NCBI RefSeq assembly: GCF_014643375.1
Contig: NZ_BMJJ01000004.1
Location: 62,001-126,000, forward strand
Direction of reading: 5' to 3'
DNA: 64,000 nt
Origin: Aureimonas glaciei
Lineage (GTDB): Bacteria > Pseudomonadota > Alphaproteobacteria > Rhizobiales > Rhizobiaceae
The notes beneath the pieces were generated by a model. It was not told where the DNA came from. It made no database searches and saw only the letters and a program-made list of their open reading frames with translations. Shown here one piece after another: positions 10,291 to 18,202 of this stretch (the first letter of the stretch is position 1; every line of letters begins with the position of its first letter). The position numbers and the translations under genes were made by a program.

Positions 10291-10992
10291 TCAGCCCGCC
10301 GCCATGATCGACTTCGACAGGCCGGCGACGCGCTCGATGCGCTGCTCGGCCCGCGGGAACAATTGCCGCATCTGGCGGGCGTTCAGGAGGCGGATCTCGG
10401 CGACGTTGGACATCGCCTCGGCATCGGTCTTCGCGCGGGGGAAGAAGCCGAGGTTGAAGCGCCGCATCAGCCATGCCCGGAGCGCGATCGGCAGCCATTG
10501 GAAGCCGATGACCCGGAAATGGGGCTCGAGCGGAAACCAGTAATTGGGCGTCTGGACGTAGTAGCGGCGGCCGAGCCGCTGGATGTTTTCCGAAAAGGCC
10601 GCCATCCGGGCCGCGTCGCCGACATGCTCGATGACCGAGTTGGAGTGGACGAGATCGTAATGGTCGCCGGCCAGGAAATCCGGCTCGCAGGCATCGGCGC
10701 AGAGCGTCCTGAACAGGCCGGTGTCGGCGACGTTCTGCATTTCCGTGTTGACCAGCGTGATCGAGATCCGGTCGCGATAGCGGGCGAGGAGTTCCCGGGC
10801 GATCCGCCAGTAGTCTTCCGTTCCGCCGACGTCCAGAATGCGGATGGACGTGCGGGTTTCAAGCAATTCTTCGATGATCGACGCGATGTAGGCAAATCGT
10901 CGGGCGCGAAACCTGAATTCGACACTGCGATCCGACGCCATCGGATCCGGCTTCGACCATGTATTGGAGCGGATGATGCTAAAAGCGCGCAT
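10291..10992 (-). CDS. class I SAM-dependent methyltransferase-like protein
   Basis: A 233-residue protein with SAM-binding motif I IRILDVGGTEDYW (about residue 50), an acidic loop near LVNTEMQNV and the post-II motif LVHSNSVIEHVGD. The C-terminal half includes YYVQTPNYWFPLEPH, as seen in methyltransferases near polysaccharide genes. ATG at 10992 is the first start of the frame. A glycosyltransferase lies upstream on the same strand, suggesting a role in cell-surface glycan modification; the substrate is not identifiable. Confidence 0.8.
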   Translation of the reverse strand: MRAFSIIRSNTWSKPDPMASDRSVEFRFRARRFAYIASIIEELLETRTSIRILDVGGTEDYWRIARELLARYRDRISITLVNTEMQNVADTGLFRTLCADACEPDFLAGDHYDLVHSNSVIEHVGDAARMAAFSENIQRLGRRYYVQTPNYWFPLEPHFRVIGFQWLPIALRAWLMRRFNLGFFPRAKTDAEAMSNVAEIRLLNARQMRQLFPRAEQRIERVAGLSKSIMAAG

Positions 10993-11179
10993 GGTCGGTT
11001 CCTTAACGATCAGTTAAGGCATAACGACAGGAACGAAAAAAGTCCCCTGTTAAATGCTCAGTGCTTTTATCGTGGTTAATGCCGCTTGATCCGCCTTCGA
11101 GCCTGCTGCGGGATGGGTCTATTGCCCATTCGCCGAGGTCTGGAGCGAGGTTGCTGCCTGAATTGCCCGGCGGAGCCGG

Positions 11180-12361
11180 TCAGCCGTCCAGCATGTCCTG
11201 GTAGAGCGCGCCGACGGCGCCCGTTACCTGTGCCTGCGTGTAGCCGTCGAGGACATGCTGGCGGGCGGCTCGCCCCATGGCCTCGACCAGTGAGGGCTCG
11301 GCGGCAAGGCGTCGGAAGGCCGCGGCGAGGGCGCCCGGGTCTCCGGGCGGAACGATCAGGCCGTCGATCCCGTCCCGCACGAAACTGCGGCAGCCCGGCA
11401 CGTCGGTCGTCACCAGCGCCCGTCCGCAGGCCGCTGATTCGAGCAACGTCAACGGCAGGCCCTCGCCGCCGCGTGAGGGCAGGCAGGCGACGTGATGGTC
11501 GCGCCAGACGGCGGAAATGTCCTCGGCCCGGCCGTGCCAGGTGATCCCGTCGAGGGCGGACCAGGCCGTCAGCCGGTCGGCGGGGATCGCCTTGGGGTTG
11601 GACGGATCGGGGGCGCCGAACAGCGACAGGGTGATGTCGGCGCCCTGCTGCCGCGCCAGCTGCGTCGCCTCCACCGCGACGTCGACGCCCTTCGACCAGA
11701 GCATCCGGGCGACCACGGCGATCCGGAGCGGCGGCAGAGCCGGCGGCGGGCTCGGAGACAGTCGGTCGGGATCGATGCCGGCGCCGCCGACGATGGTGAC
11801 GTTGTCGCCGGCGGGATCGAGCCCCAGCAGCCGAGGATCATCGGCATTCTCGAAGAGGTAGCGCGTCCGAGGCGTCTCCAGGGCGCCGCGCAGGACGAGC
11901 CGCAGGCCAGCCCGCGCCAGGCGCCCGACGCGGTCGCGCTTGGCGCCGATGAGGCCGAGGCCGGTGAGGGCGTAGACGCGGCGGTCGATGCCGGCGCGCC
12001 GCGCCGCCGCGCCGCCGACGACAATCGATTTCAGCGCGATGCAGTGCACGATGTCCGGCTGCTCGCGCGCCAGGATGGCGGCCAGACGCCGCGCCGTCGA
12101 AAGGGCCGCCAAGGGATTGAGGCTGCGGCGCTCGGCTTCCAGCGGCACGACGCGCGCGCCGGTCGCCTCGATCGCGCCGGCGTGGGCGCGCACCCGCGTG
12201 ACCACGACGACGGAAAGGCCGAGCCCCTGGGCGGCGCGCACCATCGGCAGGAAATGCGAGACGAAGAACCAGTCCTCGGTGACGACGAAGACGATTTTTC
12301 GCCGGGGTTGCTCGGCAGGCATGGGCAGGTCCGGGAGGGCAAAGCGGGTGGTCCCTGCCAT
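11180..12361 (-). CDS. glycosyltransferase family 4-like protein
   Basis: A GT-B fold glycosyltransferase of about 393 residues. The N-terminal domain begins KIVFVVTEDWFFVSHFLPM and the C-terminal domain has the nucleotide-sugar region RIAVVARMLWSKGVDVAVEA and the EX7E-like segment PSRGGEGLPLTLLESAACG, followed by GCRSFVRDGIDGLIVPPGD. The start is uncertain: ATG 12361 has AAGGAG close upstream, ATG 12322 would remove 13 residues and GTG 12409 would add 16. Donor and acceptor sugars cannot be predicted. It pairs with the methyltransferase downstream. Confidence 0.85.
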   Translation of the reverse strand: MAGTTRFALPDLPMPAEQPRRKIVFVVTEDWFFVSHFLPMVRAAQGLGLSVVVVTRVRAHAGAIEATGARVVPLEAERRSLNPLAALSTARRLAAILAREQPDIVHCIALKSIVVGGAAARRAGIDRRVYALTGLGLIGAKRDRVGRLARAGLRLVLRGALETPRTRYLFENADDPRLLGLDPAGDNVTIVGGAGIDPDRLSPSPPPALPPLRIAVVARMLWSKGVDVAVEATQLARQQGADITLSLFGAPDPSNPKAIPADRLTAWSALDGITWHGRAEDISAVWRDHHVACLPSRGGEGLPLTLLESAACGRALVTTDVPGCRSFVRDGIDGLIVPPGDPGALAAAFRRLAAEPSLVEAMGRAARQHVLDGYTQAQVTGAVGALYQDMLDG

Positions 12362-12470
12362 AGCTCCTTTGTCCGCGGCAGGCAAAGCGCTGGGGACCGC
12401 GTGCCGCACTTTCGCTCGGGCGGCGCCGCACTATCTTGATCCATGCGCCCGAACTCTCCCGGATAGGCCG

Positions 12471-12950
12471 ATGACCCTCTCTTCCGCCCTTGCTCTGTTC
12501 GCCTTTCTGGTGGTGTCCTTTGCGGTGGCATCCAGCGGGGCCGTGTTCAAGCCCGGCGAGTGGTATCGCGGCCTCGACAAGCCGTCCTGGACGCCCCCGA
12601 ACTGGGCCTTTCCGGTCGTCTGGTCCGTGCTGTTCCTGATGATCGCCGTGTCCGGCTGGTTGGTCTGGCGGGAGGTCGGCCTGGCCCCATCGGCCTTCGC
12701 CTTCTACGCGCTGCAACTGGTTCTGAACGGCCTGTGGTCCTACCTCTTCTTCGGCCGGCGGCGACCTGATATTGCCTTCTTCGACCTCGTGGCGCTCTGG
12801 CTCGCGATCGTCGCGACCATCTTCGCCTTCGCGCCGATCAGCGCCCTGGCCGCCTGGATGCTCGTTCCCTACGCCGCCTGGGTCACCATTGCAGGCTTGC
12901 TGAACTATTCGGTTTGGCGTCTCAATCCCGGCCGCTTCGCCACCTCCTGA
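12471..12950 (+). CDS. tspO: TspO/MBR family tryptophan-rich sensory protein
   Basis: A 159-residue membrane protein with five predicted transmembrane helices and the family hallmarks YRGLDKPSWTPPNWAFPVVW, LNGLWSYLFFGRR and the tryptophan-rich C-terminus. TspO proteins bind porphyrins and have been implicated in tetrapyrrole and stress regulation in alphaproteobacteria. The ATG at 12471 is the only start consistent with the family N-terminus. It stands alone, divergent from the glycosyltransferase, 98 bp before the SDR gene. Confidence 0.93.
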   Translation: MTLSSALALFAFLVVSFAVASSGAVFKPGEWYRGLDKPSWTPPNWAFPVVWSVLFLMIAVSGWLVWREVGLAPSAFAFYALQLVLNGLWSYLFFGRRRPDIAFFDLVALWLAIVATIFAFAPISALAAWMLVPYAAWVTIAGLLNYSVWRLNPGRFATS

Positions 12951-13047
12951 ACAGGCGTCCCACCCGCTTGACCTGCCGGATCAGGAATGATGCAAGCGGT
13001 TCACGGCGCGCCCGCTCACCGGGCCATGCGCGACACGGGAGCCCAAC

Positions 13048-13809
13048 ATGCAGTTCGCCAGCTATCCCAGCCTGAAAGACGTCGCCGTCGTCGTCACCGG
13101 CGGCGCCTCGGGCATCGGGGCGGAGATCGTTCGCGCCTTCGCGGCGCAGGATGCCAGGGTCGGCTTCGTCGACATCGACGCCGTGCGGGGCACGGCATTG
13201 GCGGCGGAACTCTCGGCAACGGGGCAGCGCGTCGCCTTCGAGGCCTGCGACCTCAAGGACATCGACGCGCTGAAGGCGGCCTTCGCGGCTCTCGAAGCGA
13301 CCAACGGTCCGGCCGGGGTTCTGGTGAACAACGCCGCCCGCGACGACCGCCATGGCTGGGAGGACGTCACGCCCGACTATTACGACGAGCGCATCGCCAC
13401 AAACCTGCGCCACATGTTCTTCGCCATCCAGGCGGTGGCGCCGGGCATGATCGCGGCGCGCAAGGGCTCGATCGTCAATCTCGGCTCGAACTCCTGGTGG
13501 CAGGCGGTCGGCAACATGCCGGTCTACACGACGGCGAAGTCGGCCGTGCATGGCATGACCCGCTCGTTTGCCCGCGATCTCGGCAAGCACCTCATCCGGG
13601 TGAACACCGTCGTGCCCGGCTGGGTGATGACCGAGCGCCAGAAGGAACTCTGGGTGACGCCGGAGGCGCTCGAGGCCAGTCTCCAGCGCCAGTGCCTGCC
13701 GGTGGAGATCGAGCCGGTCTATCTCGCGCGCATGGTGCTGTTTCTCGCCTCCGACGACGCGGCGATGTGCACGGCGAACAATTTCATGGTCGAAGCCGGC
13801 TCGATCTGA
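13048..13809 (+). CDS. SDR oxidoreductase, D-xylose 1-dehydrogenase-like
   Basis: A 253-residue short-chain dehydrogenase: cofactor motif TGGASGIGAEI (about 18-28), NNAARDDRH, and catalytic Ser plus YTTAK (Tyr and Lys spaced by three). The segments YPSLK, DDRHGWEDVT, NLRHMFFAIQAVAPGM and FLASDDAAMCTA match Caulobacter-type NAD-dependent D-xylose dehydrogenase (XylB) closely. It would oxidise an aldose to its lactone. No xylonate dehydratase or lactonase is nearby, so substrate and pathway remain open. Confidence 0.82.
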   Translation: MQFASYPSLKDVAVVVTGGASGIGAEIVRAFAAQDARVGFVDIDAVRGTALAAELSATGQRVAFEACDLKDIDALKAAFAALEATNGPAGVLVNNAARDDRHGWEDVTPDYYDERIATNLRHMFFAIQAVAPGMIAARKGSIVNLGSNSWWQAVGNMPVYTTAKSAVHGMTRSFARDLGKHLIRVNTVVPGWVMTERQKELWVTPEALEASLQRQCLPVEIEPVYLARMVLFLASDDAAMCTANNFMVEAGSI

Positions 13810-13844
13810 GCCGGAAGGGCCGGGCGCGCCGCGACGGCGGCCGC

Positions 13845-14399
13845 TCAGCCGGTCGGGCGGCGGCCTGCGGCCGCCGCACCGATGTCCATCTCGTAGACCA
13901 CGTGGCGCTCCTGGAAGCCGGCCAGCGCGTAGAGGGAGCGCATCGCCGCATTGCTCGTCGCCGTGCGCCCCACGATGCGAGTGAAACCCTTGGCCTCGCA
14001 ATGCGCCAGCACCGCGCGCAGCAGCATGATCGCGGCGGAAGGCCCGGCCTTCGCGCCGTCGACGTAGAGGCTGCGGAAATCGGCATAGGTTTCGCCGGTG
14101 ATGAAATTCTGGCGCGGCGCCACCCAGGCCCAGCCGACGACGGTGTCGGGGCCGCCCTCGGTCGGCACGACCAGCACCTTCGTCCAGTCGTCGCCGTATT
14201 TCAGCAGCTTGCCGAGCTTCTTGCGGTAGTGGTCGAGATCGGTGACCGCCTCGTCGGCGAAGGAGCGCACGGCGATCTCCGCCTCGAACCCGGCGACGGC
14301 GTCGATGTCGGCCGGCTTGAAGTTGCGGATTGTCGGCACCGGGCGCGGCGCGGCGCCGGGCGAGGCGTCGGCAGCGGCGGGCGCGGTTTCGCGGGACAT
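13845..14399 (-). CDS. GNAT family N-acetyltransferase
   Basis: A 184-residue acetyltransferase. After about 25 Pro/Ala-rich residues the GNAT fold starts at TIRNFKPADIDAVAGFE; the acetyl-CoA-binding strand and loop correspond to YVDGAKAGPSAAIMLLRAV, and the C-terminal part is SNAAMRSLYALAGFQERHVVYEMD. The ATG at 14399 is the most plausible start of the frame. It is divergent from the SpeD-like gene with 207 bp between, so it may belong to the polyamine-related set and acylate an amine, but this rests on position only. Confidence 0.82.
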   Translation of the reverse strand: MSRETAPAAADASPGAAPRPVPTIRNFKPADIDAVAGFEAEIAVRSFADEAVTDLDHYRKKLGKLLKYGDDWTKVLVVPTEGGPDTVVGWAWVAPRQNFITGETYADFRSLYVDGAKAGPSAAIMLLRAVLAHCEAKGFTRIVGRTATSNAAMRSLYALAGFQERHVVYEMDIGAAAAGRRPTG

Positions 14400-14606
14400 G
14401 GCAGACTTTCTTCCGGAGCGTGCTTGTGTCGTACCAAGCCGTCGCCGCCTTCCGCAAGCCTTGCCGCTCCGGCGGGCAATGACTATAGGGAGCCAGCGGC
14501 GGGCTTCCCGCCAGACGAAGCAGGGCGCGGCCGATGACGGCGGCAAACCCCGGGACGGGCGACGATCCTTGCAAAGGGGACGAACCTCCCAAGCGATGGT
14601 GACGCC

Positions 14607-14963
14607 ATGAAAATTCGGCAGGTCCTGGCGGACATGCGCAACTGCGGTCCGCAGATCGAGGACGAGGTCGTGCTGCGCGACGCGGCGCTGGCCGCGGCGA
14701 CGGCGGCTGGCGCGACCATCATCGGCGAGCACGCCCAGCGCTACGTGCCGCACGGCATCACGCTGGTGGTGTTCCTGGCCGAGAGCCACATCATGCTGAC
14801 CACCTGGCCGGAATACCGCATGGTGCTCGTCGATATTCTCCTGTGCAATCCCGACATGTCCGAGGATGCGGCGGTCGACGAGGTCGCGCGCTGGCTCTGT
14901 CCCGACGGTCTCGTCGAGCGCAGCTACGTCACCCGCTCGATCGAATCCCTCGAAGTCGCCTGA
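14607..14963 (+). CDS. SpeD-like pyruvoyl-dependent decarboxylase (AdoMet decarboxylase homologue)
   Basis: A 118-residue homologue of the class 1B AdoMet decarboxylase proenzyme. The self-cleavage region is FLAESHIMLTTWPE, with Ser60 the expected pyruvoyl precursor, and Cys80 (ILLCNPD) matches the conserved catalytic Cys. The His normally five residues after the Ser (ESHxxxHTWPE) is Thr65 here, and the usual FTCG is LLCN. Altered SpeD relatives can decarboxylate other amino acids, so S-adenosylmethionine is not certain as substrate. The stop overlaps the start of the FkbH-like gene (TGATG), indicating translational coupling. Confidence 0.82.
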   Translation: MKIRQVLADMRNCGPQIEDEVVLRDAALAAATAAGATIIGEHAQRYVPHGITLVVFLAESHIMLTTWPEYRMVLVDILLCNPDMSEDAAVDEVARWLCPDGLVERSYVTRSIESLEVA

Positions 14964-16666
14964 TGACGGACGGCTGGTGGCGTTTTGTCCCGGCCGAGGG
15001 AGTGCTGCCCTCGGCGGGATCGATCACTGCCGCCGCCGCCGAGGGTCGGGGCGCCTTGACGCGGGAACTGCGGCAGGCGCGCGCCGCGCTCGGCACGGCG
15101 CGGGCCGCCAGCCTGCTACGCTCCGCCGAAGCGGCCGCGCCCGCCCGGTTCGGCGAGCCCGTCCGCCTCTTGCTGGTGACGGCGCAGCAGCCCCGGCCGA
15201 TCGAGGACGCGCTCCGCCTCGCTTTCGCCATAGCAGGCCTCGCCGTGGACATCCGCGCCATCGAGGGCGTTCTGGACCTGCGCACCGCCCTGGCTGACCC
15301 GGCGACAAAGCTCTTCGCGGACCTCGACCTCGTCCTGATGTGCCTGCCGGACGAGGCCGGTGGCCGCGGGGACATGGTGTCCGATGCCGCCACGGCGGTC
15401 GCCGCCCGCGCGCTCGCCCCGGTCGCCATCGCGGATTTCGCGCCGGCATCCCCCAACTCGCCGGCCGAAGGCGGCGGGGTGATCGTGCTGCCGCTGCCGG
15501 CGGACGGGACGCCGGTCTTCGACGCCCGCTTTGCCGCGACTTTCGGAGCGATCCTGTCTCCGGCGGCTGCCGACCGCCTGGCCGACGCGGCGGCGGGGCT
15601 CGCCGCCCGCCTGAAGGGCACGGCGCCAAAACTTCTGGTGACCGACCTCGACGGAACGCTGTGGCGCGGCGTGCTGGGCGAGGCCAGCGAGGGCGCCGCT
15701 CCGCCGGAGCTCGATCGCGCCTATGCCGAGACGCTCGCAGCGCTGCGGCAGCGCGGCTTCGTCCTTGCCCTCGCCAGTCGTAACGATCCCGCCGACGTCG
15801 AGCGACATTTCGAAACGCTGGGGGACGCGCCGCTCTCCCTCGGCGATTTCTCCGCCCGGGCCGTCGGCTGGTCCGACAAACCTGGCCTTGTCGCCGAAGT
15901 CCTGGATCGGCTTGGCCTTTCTTCGGCGCACGCGGTCTTCGTCGACGACGATCCGGTGAACTGCGCCAAGGTCGCCGCTCGCTTTCCGGAAATGGACGTG
16001 CGCCGCTTCACCGGCGACGGCTTTGCGGCAACGCTGCTCGGGGATCCGCTGCTGGCGGGAGGCTCGGTGTCCAATTCCGCGGCGCGGGCCGAGCAGTACC
16101 AACGCAAGGCTGCGGTCGACCATCTCAGGGCCGGCGCGCCCGACGCGGCGGCCTTCCTGCAGAGCCTGAAAACCGAGGTGACGATCCGGCCGCTGGAGCC
16201 CGATCTCCTGCCGCGCGCGGCCGAGCTCGCTTCCCGCGTCAACCAGTTCCGCTTTACCGCGCTGCGCCCCAACGTGCTCGAACTGGGCGCTCGCCCGGGC
16301 GGGCTGGACTTCATGGCGCAGCTCGACGACGCCTTCGGCGCGCATGGGCTGGTCGGACTGGTGCTGGCCTCGATCCGCGGCGACGATGCCGTGATCGACG
16401 CCTTCTGCCTCAGCTGCCGGGCGCTCGAGCGCGGCGTCGAAGGCGCCATGCTGCACGCACTGGCGGGCCGCGCCCGGGCACTCGGCCTGTCGCGCCTCAC
16501 CGGCCGGATCGCGATTCTGGCGCGCAACGAGCCGGCGCGCGACTGCCTCGCCCGCCATGGCTTCGTCGAGCGGGAAGGCGAATGGCAGCTGGCGCTCGCG
16601 GCGGCAGGCCTCCAAAAGCCCGATGGCCTTGTTCTGATCGATCCACTGACCGGGAGTGACAGGTGA
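14963..16666 (+). CDS. FkbH-like HAD-IIIC domain protein
   Basis: A 567-residue protein. Residues 1-215 form a variable N-terminal region; the HAD domain begins LLVTDLDGTLWRGVLGE with nucleophile Asp228 and Asp230, continues with LALASRNDP and AVFVDDDPVNCAKV, and a GNAT-like C-terminal domain (about 400-560) contains ELASRVNQFRFTAL. FkbH enzymes take a 3-carbon glycolytic intermediate and load a glyceryl unit onto an acyl carrier protein. The ATG at 14963 overlaps the SpeD-like stop, and the stop overlaps the GTG of an acyl carrier protein gene, so the three genes are coupled. No polyketide or NRPS module follows. Confidence 0.88.
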   Translation: MTDGWWRFVPAEGVLPSAGSITAAAAEGRGALTRELRQARAALGTARAASLLRSAEAAAPARFGEPVRLLLVTAQQPRPIEDALRLAFAIAGLAVDIRAIEGVLDLRTALADPATKLFADLDLVLMCLPDEAGGRGDMVSDAATAVAARALAPVAIADFAPASPNSPAEGGGVIVLPLPADGTPVFDARFAATFGAILSPAAADRLADAAAGLAARLKGTAPKLLVTDLDGTLWRGVLGEASEGAAPPELDRAYAETLAALRQRGFVLALASRNDPADVERHFETLGDAPLSLGDFSARAVGWSDKPGLVAEVLDRLGLSSAHAVFVDDDPVNCAKVAARFPEMDVRRFTGDGFAATLLGDPLLAGGSVSNSAARAEQYQRKAAVDHLRAGAPDAAAFLQSLKTEVTIRPLEPDLLPRAAELASRVNQFRFTALRPNVLELGARPGGLDFMAQLDDAFGAHGLVGLVLASIRGDDAVIDAFCLSCRALERGVEGAMLHALAGRARALGLSRLTGRIAILARNEPARDCLARHGFVEREGEWQLALAAAGLQKPDGLVLIDPLTGSDR

Positions 16667-16917
16667 ACGACGTAACCCTCGACGCCATCATCCAGCTCGT
16701 CGCCGACGTGCTGGAAATCCCGGCAGGCGATCTCGGACCGGACACCCAAGGGGTGGATCTCGCGGCCTGGGACAGTTTTGGCCAGGTGCGCATCGTGCTG
16801 GCGGCCGAGGCGCAGTTCGGCGTGTCGCTGACCATGGGCGAGATCGAGACCGCCGGCAGCATTCAGGGCCTTTTCGCCGCGGTGCAGGCCGCGGCCTCGC
16901 GCCAGGGCCGTCAGTAG
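16663..16917 (+). CDS. acyl carrier protein
   Basis: An 84-residue stand-alone carrier protein. The four-helix pattern and the phosphopantetheine site DSFGQVRIV, with Ser38, are clear. The GTG start at 16663 overlaps the FkbH-like stop (GTGA). It is the natural partner for loading by the upstream FkbH-like enzyme. The stop lies within 7 bp of the end of the convergent bpsA gene, leaving no room for downstream biosynthetic genes on this strand. Confidence 0.88.
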   Translation: MNDVTLDAIIQLVADVLEIPAGDLGPDTQGVDLAAWDSFGQVRIVLAAEAQFGVSLTMGEIETAGSIQGLFAAVQAAASRQGRQ

Positions 16918-18101
16918 GCCGTCTTGGCGTGCAGACGCTTGAAGACCGTGCCGCCGCAGGACGGGCAGCCCTTTTCCTTCAGCGCCTCGATCGTCGCAAA
17001 GGCCTCGGCAAGGCCGACTTCGGTGATCGCGGCGCAGGCGCGGCACTGGTAGCGGCGCTCGCGCGGACGCACCTCGCCGGTGTAGATCGGCGCGGCGAAG
17101 GTTTCCGCCCCCGTCACGGATTTCGTCCGACGGGTGGTCTTCAGGTCGATCAGCTGGCCAACCGAGCCGAGAATCGAGGCGCCCTGGTAGTGGTTGAAGG
17201 AGGGCCGGATGCGCGTCGCGACCAGCCCCATCTCGGTCAGCCGCGCCTGCAGGTCGAGAAGATCGTCGGGGGCGAGGTCGCCGTAGGACAGGAAGCCCGG
17301 CAGTCCCGGCTCGCTGCGTAACGCCTCCAGACCGCGCGAGACGAAGAGGCTCATGCCATCGACGGTGTAGGGCGGGTCGGTCTCGAACACGTCGAAGCGC
17401 CCGGCAAGATCGGCCGGCAGCGGCTCGCGCAGATCGTGGGCGACGAGATCGAAGGCGAGGTCATGCCGCTGCCGCGCACCGTCGAGGTGCGCGATGCGGC
17501 CGGGATCGAGTTCGAGCACGGTCAGCCGCCGCGGCCTGGCGCCGATCGCCTGTGCCAGGAGCATCAAGGCCACCGACATCGAATCGTCGTCGCCGAGGAT
17601 GATGATCGAGCGTCCGTCGAGAGCCCCGGCCTCGTGCATGGCGAGTGCCCGGCGCAGCGCCGTCTCGGGCGTGCAGGGCGCCTGGTCGAGCGTGACGTCG
17701 ACCGGGGGCCCGAGGGCCGCGTGTTCTTCCAGGAGGCGCAGCACCCGCTCCAGATCCGGCGCGACGACGACGCCGTGGCCGTGACAGCAGGAACAGCGCG
17801 AATCGTGGCGGGCGGAGACGCCGAGGACGTCGCGGCAGAAATCCTGCCCGGCGAGGCTCAGCTCGACGCCATGGCCGCGGTCGAGGAGGCCGGCCAGCTC
17901 CAGCTCGCGCCGAACCGCGCCAACGACCGGCAGCGGCATGCGCACGGCTTTCGCCAGATCGCGCAGCAGCAGCGGGCCGTCGCGAAACGCGGTGCGCAGG
18001 ATCAGCGCCACGCCCTCGGCGCCCTCGCGCAGGTCGGTCGCGGCGGCGATGGCGGTCAGGCGGGAGGGCGCCGCGGCGCCGGTTGTTTCTCGATCGGTCA
18101 T
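16911..18101 (-). CDS. bpsA: BpsA-type branched-chain polyamine synthase
   Basis: A 396-residue homologue of N4-bis(aminopropyl)spermidine synthase (former DUF43). It has an N-terminal winged-helix-like region (1-95), the stretch TPETALRRALAMHEAGAL, the nucleotide motif ILGDDDSMSVAL (Gly170-Asp173), DLREPLPADL, the active-site-type motif FETDPPYT (241-246), and C-terminal paired cysteines CRAC and CPSC resembling a zinc ribbon. Archaeal and Thermus BpsA add two aminopropyl groups from decarboxylated AdoMet to the N4 of spermidine. The ATG at 18101 is the first start giving a family-like N-terminus. It is convergent with and overlaps the acyl carrier protein by 7 bp. Confidence 0.85.
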   Translation of the reverse strand: MTDRETTGAAAPSRLTAIAAATDLREGAEGVALILRTAFRDGPLLLRDLAKAVRMPLPVVGAVRRELELAGLLDRGHGVELSLAGQDFCRDVLGVSARHDSRCSCCHGHGVVVAPDLERVLRLLEEHAALGPPVDVTLDQAPCTPETALRRALAMHEAGALDGRSIIILGDDDSMSVALMLLAQAIGARPRRLTVLELDPGRIAHLDGARQRHDLAFDLVAHDLREPLPADLAGRFDVFETDPPYTVDGMSLFVSRGLEALRSEPGLPGFLSYGDLAPDDLLDLQARLTEMGLVATRIRPSFNHYQGASILGSVGQLIDLKTTRRTKSVTGAETFAAPIYTGEVRPRERRYQCRACAAITEVGLAEAFATIEALKEKGCPSCGGTVFKRLHAKTAY

Positions 18102-18202
18102 GGACGAGCTAGAGCGTGAAGCGTCGGCGATGTCCACCAGGGCCCACCGGTTTGCCGCGGTCTTCCCCGCTCGGTCTGCCGGCATGCTCCCCTCGTGGCG
18201 CC

